From contig NW_015961990.1 of assembly GCF_000497045.1 (NCBI RefSeq), forward strand, positions 372,001 to 436,000: a stretch of 64,000 bases of DNA, read 5' to 3'. The notes under the pieces are model-generated. The model saw nothing but the letters and a program-made list of their open reading frames with translations, made no database searches and had not been told where the DNA came from. Origin of the DNA: Kalmanozyma brasiliensis GHG001. Lineage: Eukaryota > Basidiomycota > Ustilaginomycetes > Ustilaginales. Below are positions 11,001 to 21,600 of the stretch, one piece after another. A program made the translations under genes and the position numbers. Position 1 is the stretch's first letter; each line of letters starts with the position of its first letter.

Positions 11001-11622
11001 TTTCCTCGCACGATACGCCGACGTCGCGGCGATCACCAAGACGACCAAAGCGGAGGTGGTGGACCTCTTCATGAAGTTCATCCATCCGAGCAGTGCGACG
11101 AGGAGCAAGCTTTCGGTGCACCTCAACTCGACTGCTTCGCCCGCCCTTCGCTTCTCTGCCAAAGCGGTTGATGCGCTCGAGCAAGCCGTTAACGCGCAGG
11201 GCCTGACTGTGCCCAAAGAGGCCTTCGACACGCTCCGTACACAGCAGCCGGCTATCGAAAGCGTCAAGGACCTGGCTTCGCAGGTGATGGCTCAAAATCC
11301 CACGCCGCTGCCCGCAGAAGCCGTCAAGCAGATGCTCCAGCTCGTCGACAGCCTCGCGTCGCAGTTCCCCTTCACGGACGATTCCGCTGCTGCTGCTCCT
11401 GCGCCCCAAGCGGTGGTGGAGAGCGCAATTAAGCCTCAAGAGGTCACCGACGCAACGGCGTTCAAGGCGCAGCTCAACCCCTCCAAGGCCGCAATGCCGG
11501 TCAAGTCGTTCGATGAGCTCGCCAAGGATCCCGCCGAGGAGGGGGAGGAGGTGGCCAAGGTGGTTGAGAGCGTGCTGAGGAAGACGGGTGTAGAGGAGGG
11601 TGAGCCCAAGGCCAACCTTTGA
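8029..11622 (+). CDS. STE23: Insulin-degrading-enzyme-type zinc metalloprotease (M16A, Ste23-like)
   Basis: The 1,197-residue protein carries the inverted zinc motif HFCEH (residues 176-180) with Glu257 in AVDSEHKKN as the third ligand, followed by NAYTGMDNTNYFF. The C-terminal half contains RTKEQLGYLVFSG, typical of insulysins. Ste23 homologues process a-factor-type pheromones in fungi and degrade small amyloid-like peptides. Residues 1-60 are rich in Arg, Ser and Ala with few acidic residues and resemble a mitochondrial presequence, and a second in-frame ATG lies at residue 62 (8212). Family length is usually about 1,000, so the N-terminal 80 residues and an acidic tail of about 110 are additions. 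The NUDIX gene follows 180 bp downstream on the same strand. Confidence 0.93.
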   Translation: MLPLRRALLRTTLRNPLAAQRSPLITRSTPCAKPLRAPSTRTFSSAALSSASPNHTSTYARMVASSSVRGAPGSSRQLATPASAALTLGTGPFEGLPSGFEIRETLNGSKAAAPYAVFTEDLEISAQDDMRYRLVRLANGLEALVIQDPKTDKSSAAMDIRVGHLSDPEELQGLAHFCEHLLFMGTKKYPRENEYSEYLSNHSGGSNAYTGMDNTNYFFDVSPDHFEGALDRFAQFFLEPLFDPSCSEREIKAVDSEHKKNLQSDMWRGFQLDKTLSDPSHPYSQFGTGSYQTLWEDPKSKGMDVRDELLKFHDQYYSANVMKLVVLGREDLDQLTSWVIEKFSGVRNTGREPPLFDRSPLTQEQLQKQIFAKSVRDVRKLKIAFPIPDQGPHFRSKPGHFLSHFIGHEGEGSILSHLKKKGWCDRLSAGASGDANGFEFFKISIDLTQEGLQNHEKVIESVFKYIHLLRNSNLEQWNHDEVAQLSELMFRFKEKIDPADYASSTATQMQMPYPREWILSGGWLTRDFDRDLIKQTLENLTPQNCRVVVMAKTLPDGSTSWERKEKWYGTEYSIKPLPSQLLSQAPTEFEDLHLPQRNAFIPANFDFKGSIADAKGKKPTPRPQLVLDNDSMRVWHKLDDRFGMPKANVFFVLRNPLINATPSTSIKTRMLTELILDSLVEYSYDASLAGLSYMLDSQDQSLALSLGGYNDKIPVLARSIVEKLATFQVDPRRFELVKDRVMRSYQNFAIEEPYRHATYYTTYLLQEKMWTPPEKLRELEQLTVAEVQAFLPDLLQRMHLEVLAHGNLAKGEAIELSNMVWSTLKSRPVNKTELLSSRSLLLPEKCNKIWNLPVNNAANVNNAIEYYVQVGEPTDISLRAPLSLFAQIANEPVFDQLRTKEQLGYLVFSGIRRSIGSLGWRVIVQSERDAQYLEGRVDAFLEQFKGTLEKMTEQEFEGHKRSIIHKKLENVKNLVEESQRFWSPVFGGNYDFLARYADVAAITKTTKAEVVDLFMKFIHPSSATRSKLSVHLNSTASPALRFSAKAVDALEQAVNAQGLTVPKEAFDTLRTQQPAIESVKDLASQVMAQNPTPLPAEAVKQMLQLVDSLASQFPFTDDSAAAAPAPQAVVESAIKPQEVTDATAFKAQLNPSKAAMPVKSFDELAKDPAEEGEEVAKVVESVLRKTGVEEGEPKANL

Positions 11623-11802
11623 AATGTGTTAGAGATTGATAGATGGAACAGCGACCCCACTCCTTAGACTCTCGTTTGTGTCTGTGCTCAGATATGTGCG
11701 ACGCGATGAGCATGAAGACTGTGAGGTAGCGTTGCTGAGCGCCTTCTTGAGGCTGGTGAAATAGGTCGTAAGACGCGCACAGACCCTTCGCTCTCACCCA
11801 CC

Positions 11803-12558
11803 ATGTCGCAGAGCGTCGAGACGTATAGCGGCACGCAGCTGCCCTCATGCGATTGGTACTGGGGTACCGCCGAACGTTTAGCCCTTGCTGACATAGTGCG
11901 TCTCGAACCACAGCCACGGCCACCGTCAGCCGAGGACGAGGGATACACGCACACGCTCCTCTTCGCATTCCGCAGGCCCTCGGACGAGGGCTCAACGCAG
12001 ATTCTGCTGGCGCGCAAGCTACGCGGCTTCGGCGCGGGGACGCACAATGGCGTCGGAGGCAAGGTCGATCCCCAGGAAACAGCGCGGGAGTGCATCCTGA
12101 GGGAGACGCGGGAGGAGGTCGGGGTGAAGCTCGGGCCCCAGGAAGTGCAATTCGTCGGGAAAGTCGGGATCAAGGTGCCAGGGAAAGGCGGGGAGAGCGT
12201 GCGAATAGCAGTGTTCACCACGGACTCTGAGATGGTGCGGGAGGAAGTTATGGCCAGTGACGAGGTCGAGGCGCGCTGGTACGATGTCGGAAGCATAACC
12301 GGTGGGGAAGGAGAAGGGCTGTTGGACAGTATACCGGGACAGATGAGGCCCGAACACAAGGTGTATCTGGGACTGCTCGTCGGCTACCAGGCCACAAAAG
12401 GGATACTGTTCAATGTGAATGTCGACTTCCACCAACAGCCGTCGAAAGCTCAGCTGCCGGCGGGCGAGAGGCCGGAGAATCATCGCACCGTCCGCCATTG
12501 GTCACTCAACGTCTTTCACTCACACCCTTCCACAGACACAATCCAATGTGCTCCATAA
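11803..12558 (+). CDS. NUDIX hydrolase, MTH1 (oxidized-purine triphosphatase)-like
   Basis: The 251-residue protein has a perfect NUDIX box at 86-108 (G-KVDPQ-E-TARECIL-RETREEVGV), the metal and diphosphate binding site. The preceding GFGAGTHNGVGGKV matches MTH1/NUDT1 (GFGAGRWNGFGGKV), which clears 8-oxo-dGTP and related nucleotides. ASDEVEARWYDV aligns with the MTH1 segment SDEMRPCWFQL. However the MTH1 base-recognition pair Asp119-Asp120 appears to be replaced by Glu184-His185 (RPEHKVY). The last 35 residues have no counterpart in MTH1. Its stop lies only 13 bp from the stop of the converging bestrophin gene. NUDIX family is certain; substrate is inferred. Confidence 0.88.
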   Translation: MSQSVETYSGTQLPSCDWYWGTAERLALADIVRLEPQPRPPSAEDEGYTHTLLFAFRRPSDEGSTQILLARKLRGFGAGTHNGVGGKVDPQETARECILRETREEVGVKLGPQEVQFVGKVGIKVPGKGGESVRIAVFTTDSEMVREEVMASDEVEARWYDVGSITGGEGEGLLDSIPGQMRPEHKVYLGLLVGYQATKGILFNVNVDFHQQPSKAQLPAGERPENHRTVRHWSLNVFHSHPSTDTIQCAP

Positions 12559-12571
12559 CGATACGATTCTG

Positions 12572-13759
12572 CTACCCATTGACAGCACAAGACCCGCGCA
12601 CATCCGCCCACTCCCTCTGCACCTCCCCCACATACCTCTCCAACGGCAAATCTTCCCTGTCCAGCCCCATCGGCTGCCCCAGCTTGGCTGCGAAGCTGTC
12701 AACCCCATAGAGCATGGTCGTCACCACCCCGACCACCACAGAAGCCAGCCACCAGCGCTCCCCGCCCAACCGCTGGACGACCACTACCGGCAGGAGACAC
12801 GTGTGGATCGCTAGCAGGCGCGAGAAATGCGTCGAAACGGCAAAAGGGATGGGCGTATCCCGGATGCGTTCCAGATCGGTCATGTGGGAGGAGAGGCTGT
12901 TGAGCAGGCCGATGCTGTGCGCATAGACAGGGCCACAGAGCAGAGATGAGGAATGAAAGTCGTCTAAGGACTGCTGCAGGAGGATCAGCGAGGTAAGGGC
13001 GAGGTTTGGCGCACCAGGGTCAGGAGAGGTGGGTGGGGGGCGGCGGATGTGTGGCGAGTTGAGATTGGCGATCTGCTTCCGCTTCTCTTGCTGACTTGCG
13101 CCATCCGAGTCGTCAGCGGAGGGTTCGCCGTGATGTCGGTTTGCAAGGGCGATGAGTTGCGGCGGGAGGACGTCCACGAAATCGCTGCGGAGGAGGGACT
13201 CCTGTGCTCCTGGGAGGAGGTGCAGCGCCCGTCCGCGCATCTCGCACATCAGGCTGATGCTGAAGAATGGGATTGTGGCAAGGGTCGCTTCCACCCTTGC
13301 TCGGCTCTCTCGCCTCTTTGCGAAGTCCTCGTTCGACTTTGGGTCCTCGCAACCCTGCGCTAGGAGCGAAGCGCCGAGCAGCCGTAGCAACGACCGACTT
13401 GTAGCCTGTACATCGGACCACTTCCTCCGCGCCGTGCTCCATCGCTCAATTGCACTGTTCGACCGAAACGCCAGCAACAGACCCGTGACTGTGGAGAGCG
13501 AAGCGATGATCCGATACGACGCCCACTCGAGATCCTTCCACAGCTGGCTCAGATCCCAACATTCGTCTACCCCAACGTGATTGGAGGAAGAGGTCGAGTT
13601 GAGTGACGACGGCGCCGGCGTTCGCCACGACAGAGATGTCGGTGTCAGGCAGGCATGCTTGACGACGATGAGAAACGAGAGCCAGAGAAGCGCGACGAGC
13701 GTCGGGTGGAGGACGTCCCGGATGCGCGCGTGGAGATGCTTCAGGAAGGGTTCAAGCAT
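12572..13759 (-). CDS. Bestrophin/UPF0187-type anion channel
   Basis: The 395-residue model starts MLEPFLKHLHARIRD. It has a hydrophobic segment near the N-terminus (TLVALLWLSFLIVV), the GLLLAFRSNSAIERWSTARRKWSDV motif, and near the end DLERIRDTPIPFAVSTHFSRLLAIHTCLLP plus hydrophobic segments. Together these are the hallmarks of the bestrophin-like family found in fungi, plants and bacteria, which form pentameric chloride channels. A Ser/Pro-rich loop of about 60 residues interrupts the middle. The open frame extends to 14188, but the added residues are not family-like and the region looks non-coding, so 13759 is preferred. It converges on the NUDIX gene. Confidence 0.82.
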   Translation of the reverse strand: MLEPFLKHLHARIRDVLHPTLVALLWLSFLIVVKHACLTPTSLSWRTPAPSSLNSTSSSNHVGVDECWDLSQLWKDLEWASYRIIASLSTVTGLLLAFRSNSAIERWSTARRKWSDVQATSRSLLRLLGASLLAQGCEDPKSNEDFAKRRESRARVEATLATIPFFSISLMCEMRGRALHLLPGAQESLLRSDFVDVLPPQLIALANRHHGEPSADDSDGASQQEKRKQIANLNSPHIRRPPPTSPDPGAPNLALTSLILLQQSLDDFHSSSLLCGPVYAHSIGLLNSLSSHMTDLERIRDTPIPFAVSTHFSRLLAIHTCLLPVVVVQRLGGERWWLASVVVGVVTTMLYGVDSFAAKLGQPMGLDREDLPLERYVGEVQREWADVRGSCAVNG

Positions 13760-15667
13760 CGTCAATCGCGCCGTGATGAGGATGAGAGCTGGAGAGACCG
13801 CTTGTCGGTGCTGTCGCAAAGAGGTGAAGAAGAGGAGGAAGCTGATGTTGGCTAAGCGAGCTGGAAGACGGACTGGACCCTGAACCTCTTTTTTTCTGAA
13901 TTGTGAGATCGACGAGCCCTCCTGTTGATCTTTCCGAAAATCGGAAAATTGTTTCGGATTGGTGGATGACGCAGTGCTGCAGTTTCGGTCAAATTCCCCG
14001 GCGGGATCCAAAAGAATGCAGGGCGGGGACGCAGCTGTCAACTTGACGTGCTTGTGCATGGGTTGCCAGGTTCTGTTTCCTGAAGACGCCGTCGTTCCAT
14101 TGGGCTCTGCAAGCACGTCTCGTTGATCGCGAAAGCTGGACTGCAACATCAGATGATGTACGACATCCTTCTGCGGTGGCGCCAGCACGTTCCGTACTTA
14201 AGAGCTCAAAGGTAGGTCTAGGTAAGCTTTCGTGTGTGGGGTACAGCGGAGAGTCTTGGCCTGGGCTTGGCGGCCAATGAGGGCGTTGCTCGCGCGACAA
14301 GTGTGACAAACAAGCGGCCGATCCTGACGAGCCAGAATCCAAGGAACTTCGAAGATCTCGGTTGGCTCGCTTGGCAATGCAAAATAGCGCTCCAGTCCAA
14401 GCGAGGCCAATTGGACGTAGTCCCTCCTCTGAGTTGACACCGCCGGTGCTGGCGGAGGTGAGCGGATCTATTCCTGTCTTGACCTCCCGAAAATTCGATA
14501 GTCAAGCACGCGGTCGCTGGCCGGCTGAGTGTGCTTACCATCATGACGACGGCAGTGGGTCGAGCTGGAAGTCGGCCCTTGATCGCTGCTCGAGATGAGT
14601 TGGGCGCATTGATGCAGTCCTGATCAGCGATGACCCGTAGTGTGGGTTGGCGGCGCCGAGTGCAGCTCGATGTCCGAACGAGCTGCGACCATCAGAAGGC
14701 AACACAGGGTCGAGATCGTCATCAAAGTCAGCAGCCCACATACAGTACTTGGAAAGCCTCTCGTTATTGTCTATCACCAATCGCCGTGCCAGAAAAGTCG
14801 CCGCGGCCGGCATCACGGCAACCTACCCACCGGATCGTGCATCTCTCTCTTTGCCTGTCTCTGCACCATTTTGGCCTGTCATCGGCTGATGGCTCGTGTC
14901 TGCGAGCGAACCCACTTACGCTGTGATGATGACGGAGAAGGAGACAATGCAAGTGTTGCGTCTTCAGCGAAGGGATTTATGGTGGTGTTGCCGGCCAATC
15001 GACGAGTTGCTTCGAGATTGCTTAGCCGAGTGCCTGTCGAATCCGCTTTCGCGCTTGCATTTGGTGCTGTATGTTTGCTCCTTCTCGAGATCGGATAGTT
15101 TGGTGGAGAAGAGCGTAAAATTGAGCGGCTGCTGAAAGCAACAAGCGACAATTTCAAAGTCAGGCCGAGTCGATGGACCCACACTGCGCACGGTGGGCTG
15201 GCTAACTTCTTTTCGATGGAGAGCTTGCTGTTGGCAGCAAAGGCGTAGCCAACCAACACAGCAGTGCAGTGACTGCGCCTAGCTCGTGTGCCATTTGTCA
15301 TTCTTGCCTGCCCCAGACGGATGAATTCGTGAGATCTTCGGCAAAGAATTCTTGCATTGACTAAAGTCTGCTGCTTCGCAACAAGGGTCCTCCTCGATTG
15401 GCCCTTCCTGATTCACACTTGGTACTGCAACCTCTCTTTCCTCACACCAACCCCCTCGATCGCCATCGCAGTCAGCTAGACAAGACTATACACACGCCGG
15501 TCGTACAAGTTTTCACTTGTGCAGACCACCCGCCAACTGATCCTTGCCAAGGCGCGCTGTACAGGCGGGAAGAACACCGATCATCGACACCGGACCGCAT
15601 CACGAGTAGACCATATCGTAAGGTCAAATTAAGCGCCAAACGGGAGCGACCTCCCAGCATTATCGGT
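13760..15667. other. Long divergent intergenic region (bestrophin / PH-domain gene)
   Basis: About 1.9 kb, the longest gap in the window. Several frames of 60-150 codons occur on both strands (for example 14640-15098 plus) but overlap one another and show no domain, transmembrane pattern or conserved motif. It probably holds two promoters and the long 5' leader of the PH-domain gene. No tRNA was recognised. Confidence 0.55.
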
Positions 15668-18600
15668 ATGGCGTCGACAAAGGCCGAGTTCGTGGCCAGC
15701 TCAGATCGACCTGCCGTGCCAGCGTTGCTTTCAGGCAGTCCAGGCGTCAGCGCTGCCCCTTCACCGACAAGATCGTCGCCTCCTAGCACGTCATCTCGAC
15801 CGGGTGCTCAGACACGCAAATCGAACCTGTCCAGGATCCTACGACCAAGAGGCAAGTCGGTCTCGCATGCTGCTGTGGACGAGTGGAGCAGAACCGTGGG
15901 AGGAAGCGAAGGAATTGGAAGCATCTACGACTCGTCGATGAACTCGAGGGAGAAGAGTCAGGTGCTGCGCAGCGTCACCCAGCTCACCAAGTCGAGCATC
16001 AACGACCTCACCGGAGCCGCAGCCGAAGCCTTCTCGGGTAATGCTACACCCGCTTTGTCGCAGTCGGCGCCCTTCTTTAGCCACTTTCGCATGCCCAGCT
16101 CGAGCAACATCGGTCCCTCAGAAGCTCCGCCAGGCTATCATCAGCAAGATCACCACGAACTTCGGAGGGCGAGCGAAGGCAGCACCGCTTCGCATGCCAG
16201 CCTTCCCCTTGAGCAAGCTCTTTCATCGTCGTCGGTGTCCAGCCCGAGACAGTCACCGACAAGCCGACGTAGCTCGTACTTCAGCATGGCATCTCCGCCC
16301 TTTGCTTCCGCTAGGGACACCCCAAGCAGCAGCTCTTCCACGTCGGCCGTTCCCAGCCCGCGAACCACTCCGTACCAGCCGCAAACGCAGCTGCCAAAGG
16401 CACACCGACGTAGCTCGGGTCAGCTGGGCGCAGCAGCTCGGCAGGCATTTCGCTCTTCCCGATCCTTCTTGGGTCTCCCTGTCGGCATCACCGAAGATGA
16501 CTCGGGACTCTCTCCCACGGCTACACGCATCTTCGGATCTGCCGATCGCAACGCGAGTGTCACATCAAGCACCATCCCTCGAGCCCACAACCGTGAGCAG
16601 GCGTCTCAGTCTAGCCCGACACCTGTCCTCGCCGCACCAGGGTCCAAGACGGAGCAATCCGGCACTCTTGTTAGCACCAATGACGGCGACAGCACCCAAG
16701 GCAACAACGGCATTGCCGCCGTGCATGATCCACAGCCTGTGCCAGGTGCAGCAAGGGCAGTCGATGCAGACGCTGGAGCCTCCACTGCTACGACCCATGA
16801 TGCTGCACACGGCGTTCACACTTTTGACGCCGTAGCTTCAGTTTCACATTCTCCACTGGCCGCGGCTGCAGAGCAAGTTGCCGTCTCCACGGCTGAACCC
16901 TCGACCAAGAGCTCGGCTGCAGATGCACAAGATGCAGACACACTGCCACGCGCAAGCGAGAGAAGTGGAGATACTCGTCCGATCGGCAAAGCAAACGGAT
17001 TTTCCATTAATTTCTCAAAATTGGAAACCCATCCGCCGCCGCAAGAACAGCAAACAAACGACGCTGCTGCTGCTCAAGTCGCTGCTGCTATTCCTGCATC
17101 AGCATCAGATGCCGGTAAGCGTGGTGTGGCAGCAGTCTCGCGACACGCACCTCTCCAGCCCGGCTGTGCAGGAATCGCCGCACAAGACGCTCACAAGGAT
17201 GATGCGCTTCTGCTTCCTCACTCTTCTCGCCCTCTGTTGACCGGGTCCACGATTCAGCCCCAGCCAGCACAGTTTTCTGTCTCTGATGAGCGGCCCGTTT
17301 CCTGCCCGCATTCTGATTTCCCCTCCAGATCGCTTCTGCAGCATCACACGCAGCCTCACTCCGGTCAGCAGCCGCTGCTGAAAGACCCTTCTTCTTCCCA
17401 CACCTTGTACACCTACTCCACTGCTCCCTCGACGCCTTTGACTTCGGATCCAGCTTCCGTCATTGTTCCCGACGACAACGCTGGTGCTATTGGTACTGGT
17501 GCTACGGCCGCCCCTACCTCTCTCGCTTCTTCTTCTTCTTCCACTTCTTTGTCTTCCGCAGCAGCTGCCGCTGTCCTCCCGTCCTCTTTGTCCCAGCGCG
17601 CACATCCCTGTTGCATCAAATCACCTGTCAGCGTCGCACTAGCTCCTCCCACCCTTTCTTCGGCATCCTCGGCCACCAACGTCACCACGCTCACCTCGCC
17701 CTCGACTCCAAACACCATTGCGACGGCCATTACGACTGCTGCGACAACCCCTTCACAGAGCACCTTGAAGCTGACAGCCCCGCTCCTGTCCAGCTCCAGC
17801 TCTTGGCTCTCAGCCAACAGCGCTGCATTGCCTCGGCCTTCCATTCTGCTCAACCCCACTACCTCGTCAGCATTCTCCGAGTCTCAGCATGCCTCCTCGC
17901 TCTCCGCCCACCCTCTGAGCAGCCAGCAGCTATCATCCGAAGAAGCTCATTTTGACAGCGCATCGGGTGCTGTTCCATCCGACCCCGCTTCTTCGACCGC
18001 AGCTCGCACTACGAGTCCCCAAGGCGAAGGCACCGGCGGCAGCGTGCTCCCTCTCACCCCGCCGCACTCCTCAGGACCGTGCCACTCATCGCGTCGTTCC
18101 TTCAACGCTGCATCAGCTCTCGCATCCATCAACGACGTCGCCAATCTCGATCACGTCCCAGCTCGTCCTCCTTCTCCTCCTGCATCAGCAGCTCGCCATA
18201 GCGTCTCGACCAACACCAGTCGTCGTGATAGCAGCACCGAGTCTGCCCTCTCAAGCCTCAGTCCGCTTTCTCCGCATTCGTCGCTGACCTCTGCAACCAC
18301 TTCGCCCGAGCCGACCCCTTCATCTGCGAGAGGATCAGGTCGAGTCTCTTTCGATCTGCGAAGGTCTTCTCTGTTTGCTCCCTTTTCCTCGACAAGCAAG
18401 ATGACATCCAATTCGACACGGGCTTCCTTTGCAGGCATTGGCAACGGTCTGCCTCCCAACGCGGCCGATGCGAACGCAAGCCGGCACACATCGTCTCCCA
18501 TCGCCGGTTCCGCCTCCAAGTTCTTCTCACGCATCGGCGGCAGTCGTCGAGGCAGCGCTGCGGAATCGTCGCCGTCGTCACCAGAGACCAAGTCCAGGTC

Positions 18601-21600
18601 GCGCTTCGCTAGCTTCAGTAAAATCGGTCGAAGTGGAGATGGCCCCTCTGCTCCCAAGGACAGTAGTGACTTGCGCAACTCTATGCAGCCATGGGCATCA
18701 GCCTCCACCGACGTGCTCAACTTGAATCCAGGTCAGGCGCGAGGTCGCAACAGCCTTGCTCTCGCCCGCGAAGAGGCCCATCGTCCACGCAAGAGCCTGC
18801 ACCTCCCTCGTCCCAATGTCGCTGATCTCGAGTCCGAGCGAGCTCCGCGCGCGACCGCTTTGACCAGCGCCGAGATCTATGCTCTCAACACCAGATCGCA
18901 GCAGCCAATAGCCATGGCTGCAATCAAGCCCGAAAAGCCATCCTCACCATCGCTTCAGTCGGGTCGTCGTCCCAGCTTCAACTTCTTGCGTCGTGCAAGC
19001 GCCGCTAGCACCGGCTCGAATGCCGACAACACCAATGGCGAACGAAGAGGATCATTTGCACGTACCTTCATGCAGAAGACGATGAGTCGCAACAGCAAAT
19101 CCGACACCCAATCGGACGCGGCCAAGATCGTATCCACTTCTCCTCGTGAGAACGATTTGCCCGTCTTCCGCAACGGGATCTTTGACTCGCAGGCACCAGC
19201 ATCCGCAAGCAGTGTCGCGTACCCTGGCATGTCGTCGACCGTCCACTGGAACGCTCCCAACAACGCTGGCGCTCCCTCTCATGCCGACATCGCGCCCAAC
19301 GACGTTGACCCCGCCACCGTAGTCATCCCCGCTTATCCTGGTTCTGCGGCTGCGAACGGAACTCCAGCGCAGCCTAAAGCCGTGACCGACCTGGCTTCCA
19401 GCATCCTGTCTCAACGTCGTCCTTCTCAAGGTATCGACCAGGAGCAAGACGCTGCAGAGGCCACCGACACGGTCGCAGACAGCTTCGCACGAAGGGGCGG
19501 CCCGTCGTCCATCGCCACGGACGCCTACTCCAGCACAGACTCGACTGCCTCGCGCCAGAGGCCTGGCCGCTCCAGCAACGCCTTGTCGCATCTGCCACGT
19601 CTCAACTCGATGCGCGCCATCTCGGGCGCTTCGCAGAACGGTCGTGATGGCACCGCGCGCGCAGGATCGGACAGCATCACCGACAGCAACGCAAGGAGAG
19701 CCGAAACCAGCGATGAAGAGCAGGAGCTGAGCGAGGACGAAGAGGACGCCGATGTGACTGGACAGACCTCAGACTATCACGACCCGGATGAGACCGAGAC
19801 AGACGACGAGACCGATTACGACAACTCGCCTGCCGTCAGTCGCAGGGTATCGGCAGCGCCCATGGCCTTCACGGGTAGCTCAGGCGGGCTCCACCGCAAT
19901 CGTCCTACCGAGTCGCTCGTCTTGCCGCCAGCTCCCACCTTCGTTCCCAACATCAGCCATCCCCTCGCACAGTCGGAGGCCGACGCTGCTGCATCGACAA
20001 GCGGCGCCACGCCATCCACTGGTAGCACGGACTCCAGCCAGGCGGTCGGGCGCGAAAGCTGGACCAGCTTCAACACCAGCGGCTTCACTCCATTTGAGAC
20101 GCCAACGCCCAGCATGGGCGGCAACGCAACCAACGGAGGGCTTGCCGGCCCAACACCCCGAGCTCGGCAGGAGCTGTCAGAATCATCGTATTTCAGTGCT
20201 CGTCCAGGCACCAGCAACAGCAGCCGTGCTACCACAGCAGGCACGATGAGCGGCGATGCACCACCTCCGTCACCGTCCATTATCAGCCGATCGCGCGCTC
20301 CTTCTTCAGCGAGCGTGCGTACGCTCAGGACACCAGGGACCGCCGCCATCAGTTCGGGACCGGTTCCCAATCGCTCGATGCCGCCACCTGTGGGCACTTT
20401 GCCTCCGCTTGGATTGAATCGACAGATTTCGATCGCTTCCGGATTGCCGGCCAAGATTGGCGCCGATCGCAGCAAGTCTCCAGCACAGGCACCAGGTAGC
20501 AGCCGACCAAGCACTTCTGGCACTTTGACGCCGCTTCAAGGTCCAGCGAGCGAGCGCAACGTCAGTCGAGAAGCGAGCATGGATCGACCAGGATGGGAAA
20601 GGCCTACGCAGCGAGGTGATTCATCGGCGACCTCAAGCCCGAGGAAGCCGATCAAACCGTTGGTGGGCTTGGACGGCGTGGCACCATCGTCGGCTCGACC
20701 CAACTTCTACCATCAAAAGTCGCAATCGCTGGTGGACCTGCTGGGCCCTGCATCGCGACGAGCTGAGATTGCAACACCATCGCCTACTCGCCCGACGATC
20801 AACGAGCCATCCAACATCGAAGCACTACGCTCCCCGACGACGCCTCGGCCGCCGTCCGAAGCTCCGGCGTACAGCAAGAAGGATGGGCTGGCGCCGATCA
20901 ATACGGGACTCACCGCGCCCGCCTCGATCGCAACGCCCGTTACGCCCAGCTTGGGACGCCGCCGATCCATGTTTGAGATGCGAGCCGAACCACCAGGATA
21001 CTCGATCATTCACAATCGACCTGAGGGCCCTCAGATCATTCTGCCTCGAGAGGAGGAAGGTCGAGAGAAGCTGCCAACCTACTACTGCGGCGTTCACATC
21101 GAAGGGTATCTGCCGCGCAAGATGGAGTTCTCGGCGCCAGGCGTTCAGGCCAAGGACCGCAGCTGGAAGCGACAGTACTTTGTGCTGCACGGCACGAGTC
21201 TGCGAGTCTACAAGAACGATCTGAGCGTCGAGCGACACGCTGTCAACGGGACGTGGGGCGAGATGAAGGGCGTGCACGTGCATCTGGAACCGATGAACGA
21301 GGACGGATCCAACGGTTCTGGCTCAGGACTGGGGCTCGGCGCCGCTGCGCGTGAAGCCATCTCGCACACGCCTCTGGGTGCGAACCGCCACGAAGCAGCC
21401 AAGAACAAGGAAGCGACGACGCAGTTTGACACCAAGCACGGACTGGTGCGCAACTACACTCTCCAAGGTGCGGAGAGTGGCTTGGCTGCCGACTACCTCA
21501 AGCGTCGCCACGTGGTGCGTGTTCGTGCCGAGGGCGAGCAATTCTTGCTGCAGACCCGAAGCGACCGACATGTGGTCGACTGGATCGAAGCGCTGCAGGC

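Noticed and set aside
13985..14015. tRNA-like T-arm (GGTCAAATTCC) near 13989
   Set aside because: The B-box lacks the second T, and no A-box, anticodon arm or acceptor pairing was found upstream.
14640..15098. 152-codon frame in the long intergenic gap
   Set aside because: Several overlapping frames of similar length exist on both strands here and none has a recognisable feature.
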